Positions 15,968 through 23,447 of a DNA stretch of 64,000 bases are shown here, in pieces. Position numbers and translations under genes: made by a program. Every line of letters starts with the position of its first letter. The stretch's first letter is position 1. Source of the DNA: Microcaldota archaeon (GTDB lineage: Archaea; Micrarchaeota; Micrarchaeia; Micrarchaeales; Micrarchaeaceae); the NCBI GenBank assembly GCA_021799635.1, contig JAJZAB010000002.1:46393-110392 (forward strand). The letters are read 5' to 3'. The notes below the pieces were generated by a model. It did not search any database, was not told the origin of the DNA, and saw only the letters and a program-made list of their open reading frames with translations.

Positions 15968-16840
15968 ATGAAGCCCAGCAGGCCTCAATCTGGTAATATA
16001 ATGACAACCCCAAGGCAGGCATACAGGATAATGCAAGAGCAGCATTTTTTAGTGGACCAGGATGCAATAAATTCGATAGTGGGCAGGGCTGGCCTAAACA
16101 CTTCGGATACTGTGCTTGAGATAGGCGGCGGAACAGGAAAGCTGAGCTCAGAAATCGCGTCCAGGTGCGGAAGGCTGATCATCGTAGAAAAGGACAGGAG
16201 GCTATGTGCACTACTCACCAGGAAGCTCGCCCCCGTTGGAAATGTTTCCGTTGTCCCAGGCGACGCCCTGTCAGTAAAGCTGCCCGCATTTGATAAAATT
16301 GTGGCCAACATGCCGTACTCCATAACTATGCAATTTTTTGAAAGGCTCGTCAATGAAGGAAGGCAGCTCTTCGACAGTGCGGTGCTGGTCCTGCCATATT
16401 CCCTGCAGAAAAAGATTACCACAGGAGTGGATTCTGAGGCCTTTGGACTTCCTTCCGCTTTTTTCTTCGCTTTCTACGAAACTGAGGTTTTCCTTGACAT
16501 AGGAAGGGACAGCTTCAGCCCTCCTCCGCGCGGGAGGTCCTCTGCAGTGTTTTTCAAGCCTGCCGGAAATTCGTCAATGCACGCTGCGGCAAGGCTAGTG
16601 CTGCGGTATATGTTCAAGCACAGGAACATGAAGGTTGGCAACGCTATAACCAGGTCGCTATGGGATGGATACGCCGAGCTGGGAAAAAGGCTGACAAAGA
16701 AGGAGGCGGCCGTGGCTGCAAACCGCATATTGTCAGGTAGAGAAAGCCACCTTGGCGATAAGGTTATACTCCGTCTTTCAAACATGGAATATAGGGATAT
16801 TACTGCGAAGCTCATCTCCTGGGAAACGGCAAGCCGGTAG
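15968..16840 (+). CDS. ksgA: 16S rRNA dimethyladenosine transferase (KsgA/Dim1)
   Basis: 290 residues. The N-terminus has EQHFLVDQDAINSIV, the KsgA equivalent of QNFL. Motif I is VLEIGGGTGKLSSEIA, followed by the acidic IIVEKDRRL, GDAL and the catalytic NMPYSI. The enzyme dimethylates two adjacent adenines near the 3' end of 16S rRNA during small-subunit assembly. The C-terminal helical domain (about 200-290) is present and of normal length. ATG 16001 (MTTPRQAYR) is an alternative start. Convergent with hemE, stops 34 bases apart. Confidence 0.92.
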   Translation: MKPSRPQSGNIMTTPRQAYRIMQEQHFLVDQDAINSIVGRAGLNTSDTVLEIGGGTGKLSSEIASRCGRLIIVEKDRRLCALLTRKLAPVGNVSVVPGDALSVKLPAFDKIVANMPYSITMQFFERLVNEGRQLFDSAVLVLPYSLQKKITTGVDSEAFGLPSAFFFAFYETEVFLDIGRDSFSPPPRGRSSAVFFKPAGNSSMHAAARLVLRYMFKHRNMKVGNAITRSLWDGYAELGKRLTKKEAAVAANRILSGRESHLGDKVILRLSNMEYRDITAKLISWETASR

Positions 16841-16874
16841 CCAAAAACATGACAAGATGGCAGGCGCTTTTAAA

Positions 16875-17909
16875 CTACAATGAATTAATTTGGAATGCGT
16901 GCACCACATCTACCAGCCTCTTGACATTTTCAGGCTTCGTATCTGGCAAAATCCCGTGCCCAAGGTTAAAAATGTGTCCCCTCCTGCCGCGTACCAGTTC
17001 CAGTATCCCAACTGCAGAGTCGGTCATGTGCTTGCCGCCATCAACTAGAAGCGACGGGTCTAAGTTCCCCTGTATAGCCCTTGAATATCCGATCTGCGAC
17101 CATGCGTGATTTATATCATTATGCCAGTCTACACCAATGACATCGCAGCCGAGCTGCGCTATATCCTTTAGTATGCTGTCCGAGTTAAGGGCAAAATGTA
17201 TTTTGGGTACTGAAGAGTCCACTGCGGAAATACTTTTAAAGATTTTTTTGGAATACGGCATTATAAACCTGCAGTATGTTTCTCTATCAAGTATCCCACA
17301 CCACGTGTCAAAAAGCTGTATGGCATCCGCGCCAGCCCGCACCTGAAGCTCCAGATACTCTATTACTATGTTGGTAAGCTTGTCCATAAGCCTATTGAAT
17401 ACGCCCTGCTCGTTTTCTAACATCCATAGCGTTTTTTCAAATTTTTTGTTGTGCACCCCGTCTATCATATAGCATGCCATGGTAAAGGGGCCCCCAGCAA
17501 AGCCTATGACCGGCACATCTACCTTGCCCTTTAGCAATTTTATCGCATCTGCTACAAAACCGACTTCCTCCACATCATACTCGGTTAAATTTTCTACGTC
17601 AGACATGCTCTTTATCGTATTGTCAATTACTGGGCCGATTTTGTCTACAAGGCGAAACTTTATTTTTGTTGGCTCAAGAGGTACCATCAGGTCTTCAAAC
17701 ACTATGGCCGCGTCCAATCCGAACATGTTTATAGGCATCGCTGAAACATCGGAAGACAGCTCTGGGGTCTTGCATATCTCCATAATATCGTGTGCTTTAC
17801 GTATCTTTCTGTACTCCGGAATGTACCTTCCAGCCTGCCGCATTAGCCATATAGGTGTATAATCTACTTCCTTCCTTTTGCAGGCGCGCAAGAGCGTGTC
17901 GTTTTTCAT
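16875..17909 (-). CDS. hemE: Uroporphyrinogen decarboxylase
   Basis: 344 residues, full length. The signature near the N-terminus is TPIWLMRQAGRYIPEYR, with the Arg residues that hold the substrate carboxylates; GFAGGPFTMACYMIDG and the DTWCGIL loop follow, and GNLDPSLL is near the C-terminus. It removes four acetate carboxyls to give coproporphyrinogen III. It is the last gene of the minus-strand heme operon and overlaps hemCD by 4 bases (ATGA). Presence together with HemH and a HemQ-like protein suits a coproporphyrin route. Confidence 0.95.
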   Translation of the reverse strand: MKNDTLLRACKRKEVDYTPIWLMRQAGRYIPEYRKIRKAHDIMEICKTPELSSDVSAMPINMFGLDAAIVFEDLMVPLEPTKIKFRLVDKIGPVIDNTIKSMSDVENLTEYDVEEVGFVADAIKLLKGKVDVPVIGFAGGPFTMACYMIDGVHNKKFEKTLWMLENEQGVFNRLMDKLTNIVIEYLELQVRAGADAIQLFDTWCGILDRETYCRFIMPYSKKIFKSISAVDSSVPKIHFALNSDSILKDIAQLGCDVIGVDWHNDINHAWSQIGYSRAIQGNLDPSLLVDGGKHMTDSAVGILELVRGRRGHIFNLGHGILPDTKPENVKRLVDVVHAFQINSL

Positions 17910-19579
17910 TTATTCCTCCCATTCAAACTGTTTTCCATGCAATCAACAATCCCCGAAAGGGTATGCTCCTCCGAGACCATATGCACCTTTATTCCTTCGG
18001 CTGTGCATTTGTTAGATGTCGTATCACCTATACATACAACTTTGCCGGATGAGAGCACCATTCTTGCATTCCTTCTCCCCAGAATCGAAATAAATCCCTC
18101 AACAGCCGAGGGGCTTGCAAAAGTCACGAAGTCAAACCTGTAACCCATAATGCTTTTTTTCCTTATGCTGCTTACGCGCGGCTTTGTCACAGTGTATGGA
18201 GTTATCCTGTCTACATTTCCACCCCTGCCAATCAGATCTTCCGATAACTTACTCTCTGCCTTTGCAGAGTTTATAATCAATATATTCTTACCTTTTATGT
18301 CATTCAAACCGTTAACTATATCTTTAGAATAAGATGATTCTGGCATGTACTCTGGGGCAATTCCATTTTCCTTGAGATACCTTCCCGTTTCGTTGCCTAT
18401 AGCAATAACTGAGGCCCTGATTTTTCCATAGTTCGCATATTCGAGTAGCTTTGATGCACCTCTCCTGCTGGTAATTATAATAATATCATATTTTTTTAAT
18501 GCTGCCGGCTTCAAAACCACCCCACCAGATTGCAAATCCACTGTTTTTATTGTTGGAAAATATATGGGCGCCGCACCCCTCTCGAGTAACATCTGGTATA
18601 TCCCTTCGCCTTCTTCCTCTTCCCTTGTGATTGCTACTATTTTCCCGTTCAGAGGAGACCTTCGCCTCGTGCTCCCTGCCATGCTGGCAGCCCCATCCAA
18701 AATGATTTTCTCTGCAAGCATCAACCCTGCTTCCTCCGGGAACCTCGGGTCGCTCACTTGCCTGTATCGGTATTTTTTAGCACCATCCTTGCTGGTTACC
18801 GCAGCGTCCATATATAATTTGCCTTTTTTAACCTCAGCAAATACGCCCAGGAGGGCATTGCATCCGCCGCCAATCCTCGAAAGCGTTACCCTTTCCGCTT
18901 CTACGGAAGCCCTTACCCTGCGATTATCCAACTTGCTGGCCACCCTGGCCATTGATTCGTCATCGCTTCTAATCTCCACTGCGAGGGCGCCCTGCCCTGG
19001 CGCAGGCAGCATAACATCGAAAGGCAGGTATTCCGATATCCTGCCAGATTCCCCCAGCCTCTCAACTCCAGCCGCGGCAAGCACTATAGCATCATAATCC
19101 CCCGCGTCGAGCTTGGAGAGCCTTTTATCAACATTGCCCCTAATCTCCATTACCCTGAAGTCCTTTCGGAACGCCAGCAACTGGCTTTTCCTTCTCAGGC
19201 TGCTTGTCCCTATCTTGGCATTCCTCTTCAGGTCCCTTAGCTTTATATCGCCATTTGATATGAGAACGTCTCTGGGGTCAGCTCTTTCTACAATTGCGCC
19301 TATTTTTACTTTGCCTGGTAGCTTTGTTGGTATGTCCTTCAGGCTGTGAACTGCCAAGTCTATATTACCTTCCACCAGCTGCCTGTCTATGTCCTTTACA
19401 AAGACTCCCTCCTGTTCCATGTTATACAGTTTCATGTCCTTCTTCACGTCTCCGAGGGTTTTTATGACCTCGACTTTAACATCAATATTAGGAAAAAGGT
19501 ATTTGATCTTATCGACGACTATCTTGGTCTGTATAAGGCTTAATCTGCTGCCCCTTGTCCCTATTGTAATCTTTACCAC
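17906..19579 (-). CDS. hemCD: Fused porphobilinogen deaminase and uroporphyrinogen III synthase
   Basis: 557 residues. Residues 1-300 are HemC: ITIGTRGSRLSLIQT, HSLKDIPTKLPG, GTSSLRRKSQLL, and RIGGGCNALLGVFAE with the Cys that carries the dipyrromethane cofactor. Residues about 312-557 are HemD-like: a GKIVAITREEEEGEGIYQML start, then IIITSRRGASKLLEY and FVTFASPSAVEGF. Together they turn four porphobilinogens into uroporphyrinogen III. The two activities are separate genes in most archaea; there is no internal stop or start, so this is a real fusion. It overlaps hemH by 7 bases and hemE by 4. Confidence 0.93.
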   Translation of the reverse strand: MVKITIGTRGSRLSLIQTKIVVDKIKYLFPNIDVKVEVIKTLGDVKKDMKLYNMEQEGVFVKDIDRQLVEGNIDLAVHSLKDIPTKLPGKVKIGAIVERADPRDVLISNGDIKLRDLKRNAKIGTSSLRRKSQLLAFRKDFRVMEIRGNVDKRLSKLDAGDYDAIVLAAAGVERLGESGRISEYLPFDVMLPAPGQGALAVEIRSDDESMARVASKLDNRRVRASVEAERVTLSRIGGGCNALLGVFAEVKKGKLYMDAAVTSKDGAKKYRYRQVSDPRFPEEAGLMLAEKIILDGAASMAGSTRRRSPLNGKIVAITREEEEGEGIYQMLLERGAAPIYFPTIKTVDLQSGGVVLKPAALKKYDIIIITSRRGASKLLEYANYGKIRASVIAIGNETGRYLKENGIAPEYMPESSYSKDIVNGLNDIKGKNILIINSAKAESKLSEDLIGRGGNVDRITPYTVTKPRVSSIRKKSIMGYRFDFVTFASPSAVEGFISILGRRNARMVLSSGKVVCIGDTTSNKCTAEGIKVHMVSEEHTLSGIVDCMENSLNGRNK

Positions 19580-20487
19580 AAATATCTACCAACTATATCT
19601 TTCAATGCGCCTATAAGCATTTTTGAATCATTGGGCATTTTTGCGCGCTCCAGCTCTACGCCTTTTTCCATTGCCCATTTCTTGTATGAAATATCTATAT
19701 CGTATAGTATCTCCAAATTATCCGAGACAAAGCCTATGGGTGCTATTATGAATGAATTGCCATTCTTCCTGTTCTGCTCTATGAGCTCCGGTATAGTCGG
19801 GCCGTACCATTTTTCTCCCCTGCCGCTCTGGCTCTGGAACGCCAGTCCGTATTTCTCAATTTCTGCAGTTTCCGCTATTTTGGCTGCCATCTCCAATAGC
19901 TGTTCCTTGTATGGTCCATTGTCTTCTATTTTTTCTGGGAGGCTATGCGCGGAAAAAACCACGAACGGGTCTTTCATGTTTTTAGATATTTCGGCTATGT
20001 TTTTGCTCCACAAACCAATAAGGTTGGGGCTCATATGCCATTCCCTGACAAAGGTTATATCTATCTTATTTGATACCAAAGCGGCGGCGTCATTTACTCT
20101 GCTTTCATATCCACCAATTCCAGTAATAGAATAATGGGGTGCAAGCGCTATGCACACAAGCTCTTTTATCCCATCCTCAGCGCTTTTTACTACCGCTTCC
20201 TTTATGGATGGTTTGGAATGCTTCATTCCAAAATATACTTTTATACCATGGCTTTCCTTGTCTATGGCCTCCTGAAGTCTCTTCGCTTGTTTTTCAGTGA
20301 TTCTATATAACGGCGACGCGCCGCCTATGGCTTCGTATCTTTTAATCAGAAACCGCATCTGTTCTTCAGTTGGCTTCGTTCCCCCTAGTATATCTGTATA
20401 ATAATCGGCTACGTCTTTTGTTGAACTTGGAGTCCCATAAGCCATCAGCAGCACTCCCTTCATGCAATCACTGCTTTTCTTTGACAT
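19573..20487 (-). CDS. hemH: Ferrochelatase
   Basis: 304 residues. GVLLMAYGTPSSTKDVADYY and the IGGASPLYRITEKQA segment are typical. The active-site His lies in VFSAHSLPEKI and a FQSQSGRGEKWYGP block precedes the GFVSDNLEILYDID region with the conserved acidic residues. It inserts ferrous iron into a porphyrin or, in coproporphyrin-type pathways, coproporphyrin III. The N-terminus overlaps the ABM gene by 20 bases. It lacks the extra domains of eukaryotic enzymes; soluble or peripheral location expected. Confidence 0.95.
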   Translation of the reverse strand: MSKKSSDCMKGVLLMAYGTPSSTKDVADYYTDILGGTKPTEEQMRFLIKRYEAIGGASPLYRITEKQAKRLQEAIDKESHGIKVYFGMKHSKPSIKEAVVKSAEDGIKELVCIALAPHYSITGIGGYESRVNDAAALVSNKIDITFVREWHMSPNLIGLWSKNIAEISKNMKDPFVVFSAHSLPEKIEDNGPYKEQLLEMAAKIAETAEIEKYGLAFQSQSGRGEKWYGPTIPELIEQNRKNGNSFIIAPIGFVSDNLEILYDIDISYKKWAMEKGVELERAKMPNDSKMLIGALKDIVGRYLW

Positions 20488-20764
20488 CCTGAAATACCCT
20501 ATGAATAGGCCGCCCCTCTATTATGGATTTTCCGTAGCCCGTCGTATCATTGAACGCCTTGCTCTGTATGAAAGCCTTGAACAAGTCCATGCTCTCCCAT
20601 TCGGTGTATATAAGATATCCGCTTTTTCCAACCTCCCTGTACAGCTTGGCGTCCCTTATCCCTACCTTTGCGTTCTTCAGGGTCTCAACAACCCCTGCAA
20701 AGATATCCTCAAACTCCTTCTCGTGACCTGATTTGACATTGTAGTACATTCCCACGTTTATCAT
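20468..20764 (-). CDS. ABM-domain (antibiotic biosynthesis monooxygenase-like) protein
   Basis: 98 residues: a single dimeric ferredoxin-like ABM domain with MYYNVKSGHEKEFEDIF, then KVGIRDAKLYREVGKSGYL and TEWESMDLFKAFIQS. Members include heme-degrading monooxygenases (HmoB/IsdG type) and general quinol monooxygenases. In a heme operon, between HemQ-like and HemH genes, it may bind, buffer or degrade heme, or stand in for a missing porphyrinogen oxidase; the sequence cannot decide. Its end overlaps hemH by 20 bases, indicating coupled translation. Confidence 0.75.
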   Translation of the reverse strand: MINVGMYYNVKSGHEKEFEDIFAGVVETLKNAKVGIRDAKLYREVGKSGYLIYTEWESMDLFKAFIQSKAFNDTTGYGKSIIEGRPIHRVFQDVKEKQ

Positions 20765-20779
20765 AGTATCACCATATAA

Positions 20780-21421
20780 TTATGCCAGGAATTCCTCAAA
20801 GTTGCTCTTGCGCCCAACCAACAGAGGCTTTTCGTTAGTTATCCACTTTCTGGCTTTTGCTTCGCGCAGGTTTTTTGCCACCGCAACCCACTCCGGGATA
20901 GAATTAAGCTCGTATAGCACCACAAACTCATTATCGTCTATCCCAAAAGAGTCTGTTGTATATGAATTTATCCCCTTGTTGTTCACATCACCAGTTGCGA
21001 GCTTTATGTGTTCCGCCATTATCTCCGAGCGCCTCTCCTTCGGAAGGAGGTACCATTCCGGGTCCTTGCTTATAGGGTATGCAACGAAATAATCCTTTCC
21101 TGAGCCGTCTTTAGGCCTCTTCGCATCGTATACTGATAGGAATCCGTATCTCAAAGTCGCATAAGGCCCAAAAACCTTCTCCAGCTTAGCCCGCGTCGCG
21201 TTTAGGTCATTTGAATCTTTCATCATCAGCCAAAATAGGACACTCGAGTCTGGCCGCAGCGATGAATATATCTCAGCCTTGATATACTGGTCATTATTCC
21301 CGTTGATTTCACTCAATATTGTTCTGATATCGTAGAAAATCTTCATCCTCTTTTCCTTTCCGAGGCGCCACCAGCTAGACCTAAGCTTATACGCCAGCAC
21401 GTTGGATAAAAAGCTCTCCAC
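20780..21421 (-). CDS. hemQ: HemQ-like coproheme decarboxylase (chlorite dismutase family)
   Basis: 213 residues from a GTG at 21421, placed by a TATATTTAA box about 20-25 bases upstream. Family features: GPYATLRYGFLSVYDAKRP, then YFVAYPISKDPEWY with the Tyr that forms the radical in HemQ (Y-P-x-S-K), and RRSEIMAEHIKLATG with the proximal heme His. HemQ converts iron coproporphyrin III to heme b by two oxidative decarboxylations. It leads the operon HemQ-ABM-HemH-HemCD-HemE. No coproporphyrinogen oxidase (HemY/HemG) gene is in the window, and neither are HemA, HemL or HemB. Confidence 0.82.
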   Translation of the reverse strand: MESFLSNVLAYKLRSSWWRLGKEKRMKIFYDIRTILSEINGNNDQYIKAEIYSSLRPDSSVLFWLMMKDSNDLNATRAKLEKVFGPYATLRYGFLSVYDAKRPKDGSGKDYFVAYPISKDPEWYLLPKERRSEIMAEHIKLATGDVNNKGINSYTTDSFGIDDNEFVVLYELNSIPEWVAVAKNLREAKARKWITNEKPLLVGRKSNFEEFLA

Positions 21422-21593
21422 GGAATACTATTTTACTGTTAAATATAAGAAATGTAGAGTAGCCAGCGTTCAGGGATCGCCGCGATAAAAATACAATATT
21501 ATTTTACACCCAGGGCACAAAGAGCCGCTTGAGGACCCTCCATGCACGCACTTTAACACTTTCGCCCTTCATCGCTCGAAACATGGTTTGCTT

Positions 21594-21650
21594 GGGTTAT
21601 ATATAACTCCCAGCATTTAAGGCTTACGAGAGAGGCGTGCGCAGTTCCCT
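21594..21650 (+). repeat. Two motifs shared with tRNA-linked sites, in the hemQ-DLH gap
   Basis: GGGTTATATATAACT (21594-21608, containing the 12-base palindrome GTTATATATAAC) is identical to 6800-6814 beside the second tRNA-Pro scar. AGGCGTGCGCAGTTCCCT (21633-21650) matches 47423-47440, just downstream of tRNA-Gly, in 17 of 18 bases. The 329-base gap 21422-21750 otherwise contains the hemQ and DLH promoters and no supportable reading frame. Confidence 0.5.
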
Positions 21651-21750
21651 ACGTAATTTATAAACGCACAAAATACGACCTTTTTACTAAACTTCTATCT
21701 TCCTGGGTAAATTATTTTATTTCTTTTAAGGTATCCTATAAAATGATTAC

Positions 21751-22557
21751 ATGGAGATTGAGGAATCTATCATAAGATATAGTTCGGAGAATGAGCATAT
21801 AGAAGGGTATTTGGCATACCCAAAAGGCGGCAACAGATACTCAGGAATAGTCCTCATACATGAAATATTCGGCCTTGACAATCACATAAAGGATGTTACG
21901 GAAAGGCTTGCAGGGGAAGGCTATGCGGTGCTTGCGCCTGACCTTTTCTCAAGCGAGAGGTTTTCCAGGATATTGACAAAGGAGGCGATAGGCAAAGCCA
22001 TGAATTTTATGATGTCGATACCGGTAGACAAGCAGAGGGATGAGATATATAGGAATGAAGCGATGGCAAAGCTTAGCGAATCTGACAGGAAAGCGATCTC
22101 AGAAGTCTATAACACCCTTTTTGTAAACAGGCCAAAGGATGTTTTCACAAGATACCTTTCAGATGCTGTCGACTTCCTGATCAAGCACAATAAGGTAAAT
22201 GGTAGGATAGGGAGTGTAGGCTTCTGCTTCGGAGGGGGCATGTCAATAAGCCTTGGCTGCACAGGCAAGGTGGATGCTACAGCGATATTTTACGGCGAAA
22301 ACCCTGAGCCAATAAGCATGCTCAGGAACGTTAAAAACGCTGTGCTTGGGATATACGGGATGGAGGATACAAGGATAACCTCGAAGGTCCACGAGCTTGT
22401 TAAGGAGCTTGTAGATGCAAAGAAAAGCGTGACCATAAAGGTATACAATGGCGCATATCATGCGTTTTTCAACGACACAAGGCCGCAGATCTACAATGAC
22501 GCAGCTGCAAAAGACGCTTGGAGAATGCTACTAAGCTTCTATAAGGAGAATTTATAA
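21751..22557 (+). CDS. Dienelactone hydrolase-family protein
   Basis: 268 residues, alpha/beta hydrolase fold. VLIHEIFGLDNHIKDVTERL is the N-terminal signature. The nucleophile elbow is SVGFCFGGGMS, with Cys as nucleophile as in dienelactone hydrolase, and the acid-His end reads YGMEDTRIT and YNGAYHAFFNDTRP. Substrates in archaea are unknown; family members hydrolyse lactones and small esters. Residues 75-130 (FSRILTKEAIGKAMNFMMS onward) form a longer lid than in the bacterial enzyme. The ATG is preceded by an AT-rich promoter region. Confidence 0.88.
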   Translation: MEIEESIIRYSSENEHIEGYLAYPKGGNRYSGIVLIHEIFGLDNHIKDVTERLAGEGYAVLAPDLFSSERFSRILTKEAIGKAMNFMMSIPVDKQRDEIYRNEAMAKLSESDRKAISEVYNTLFVNRPKDVFTRYLSDAVDFLIKHNKVNGRIGSVGFCFGGGMSISLGCTGKVDATAIFYGENPEPISMLRNVKNAVLGIYGMEDTRITSKVHELVKELVDAKKSVTIKVYNGAYHAFFNDTRPQIYNDAAAKDAWRMLLSFYKENL

Positions 22558-22591
22558 CATATAATCTGTATCCTTTGTAATCTTTGATAGG

Positions 22592-22762
22592 ATGGTAAGA
22601 TTGCAAAAGCGAAAAAGGGTACAAGGCGAATATGACAGAATGGAGCTTGAGCGTGAAAGCAGGCTTGGCAAGAACTACAAGTGGATAGCGTTCTCAAATA
22701 CGACCTTGGGGGCGCATAGTTTTAAAGAAGAAAACTGTAAAGAATTTGATGAAAATAGGTAA
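22592..22762 (+). pseudogene. N-terminal stub of an MFS drug-efflux transporter
   Basis: The frame gives 56 residues. KNYKWIAFSNTTLGA is the cytoplasmic end and first helix start of 14-helix MFS exporters (WxVLxNTTLGxxM). After NTTLGA the sequence changes to unrelated polar codons ending at 22762, so the first membrane helix is cut. The break at about 22715 marks a deletion or insertion join. Not functional as a transporter. Confidence 0.6.
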
Positions 22763-22768
22763 TTATTC

Positions 22769-23005
22769 ATGTTAGAAATAATAGATACCGATATACAACG
22801 ACTAAATTATTTAATAGACTTTACTGATAAGTGGTTAGAATCTAATAACGATATAGCAGAGAAACTAAAAATTAAAAAGAAAATGTTAGGTTTCTTAGGC
22901 GAAGCTCATGTGGTAATGGAACTTCATGAAAAATTCAAGGATAAGTTAGTAAATATCAAATGGTACGGTGGAGGAAAGTCAGGGTGTCCTTCAACTTTTG
23001 GCTGA
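22769..23005 (+). pseudogene. Truncated nuclease-like gene fragment
   Basis: The first 70 codons read as a real protein: MLEIIDTDIQRLNYLIDF, then KKKMLGFLGEAHVVMELHE and VNIKWYGGGKSG, the start of a restriction-nuclease-like fold (helix with Glu, then a strand before the missing catalytic Asp). At about 22978 the sequence switches abruptly into an inverted fragment of another gene and stops. The catalytic half is missing. Confidence 0.5.
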
Positions 23006-23082
23006 CTCACGTATTTGATGTCAAGTTTCTTTAGAATGTCTTCCATTGTCCGCTCTAGCCCAGTATCCTTACGGACTACTCT
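22978..23082 (-). pseudogene. Inverted fragment of a Vsr-like endonuclease gene
   Basis: The minus strand encodes RVVRKDTGLERTMEDILKKL then DIKYVSQPKVEGHPD, which resembles the Vsr/DUF559 N-terminus (SKDTxxExxLRxxLxxLGxRY...LPGxPD). The fragment ends at the PD dipeptide exactly at the junction with the preceding nuclease fragment, and a stop codon lies before it at 23083. A short recombination relic. Confidence 0.45.
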
Positions 23083-23196
23083 TCACATACGCACAGACGC
23101 TGCGGCCAAAGGTTTGGCAAATCCACTAGCCATAAGCTTACACGATATAATGTTATGATTACTTTTAAATACTGATTTGCAAACAAGGACAGCAGT

Positions 23197-23432
23197 TTAG
23201 CCAACAACCCAGTATTCGTCAACCCCATTCGTGAACTTCCTTATTTCCTCAAGAACCTCATTTGTACTCGCGACCCATACAAGAGGAACGTTCCATCTCT
23301 TCTCCTTGCCCATGTTCATGTTTATGAATCGGCTCTTGCGGAGGTCTGTATCTCGTACTCCTTTACGCCTCTCTCGTCCCAGATCCACTTCTTTGCCCTG
23401 CTGACCGGGTATCCGAGGAGGTCAAAGGAAGT
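23197..23432 (-). pseudogene. Frameshifted coding remnant
   Basis: Two minus-strand frames each look coding for part of the stretch: an upstream one with LLGYPVSRAKKWIWDERGVK and EYEIQTSAR, and a downstream one with KEKRWNVPLVWVASTNEVL and EYWVVG. Joined by one frameshift near 23330 they could be the end of a single decayed gene. I do not recognise the family. Confidence 0.35.
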
Positions 23433-23447
23433 GCTTGTAATAGTCAA

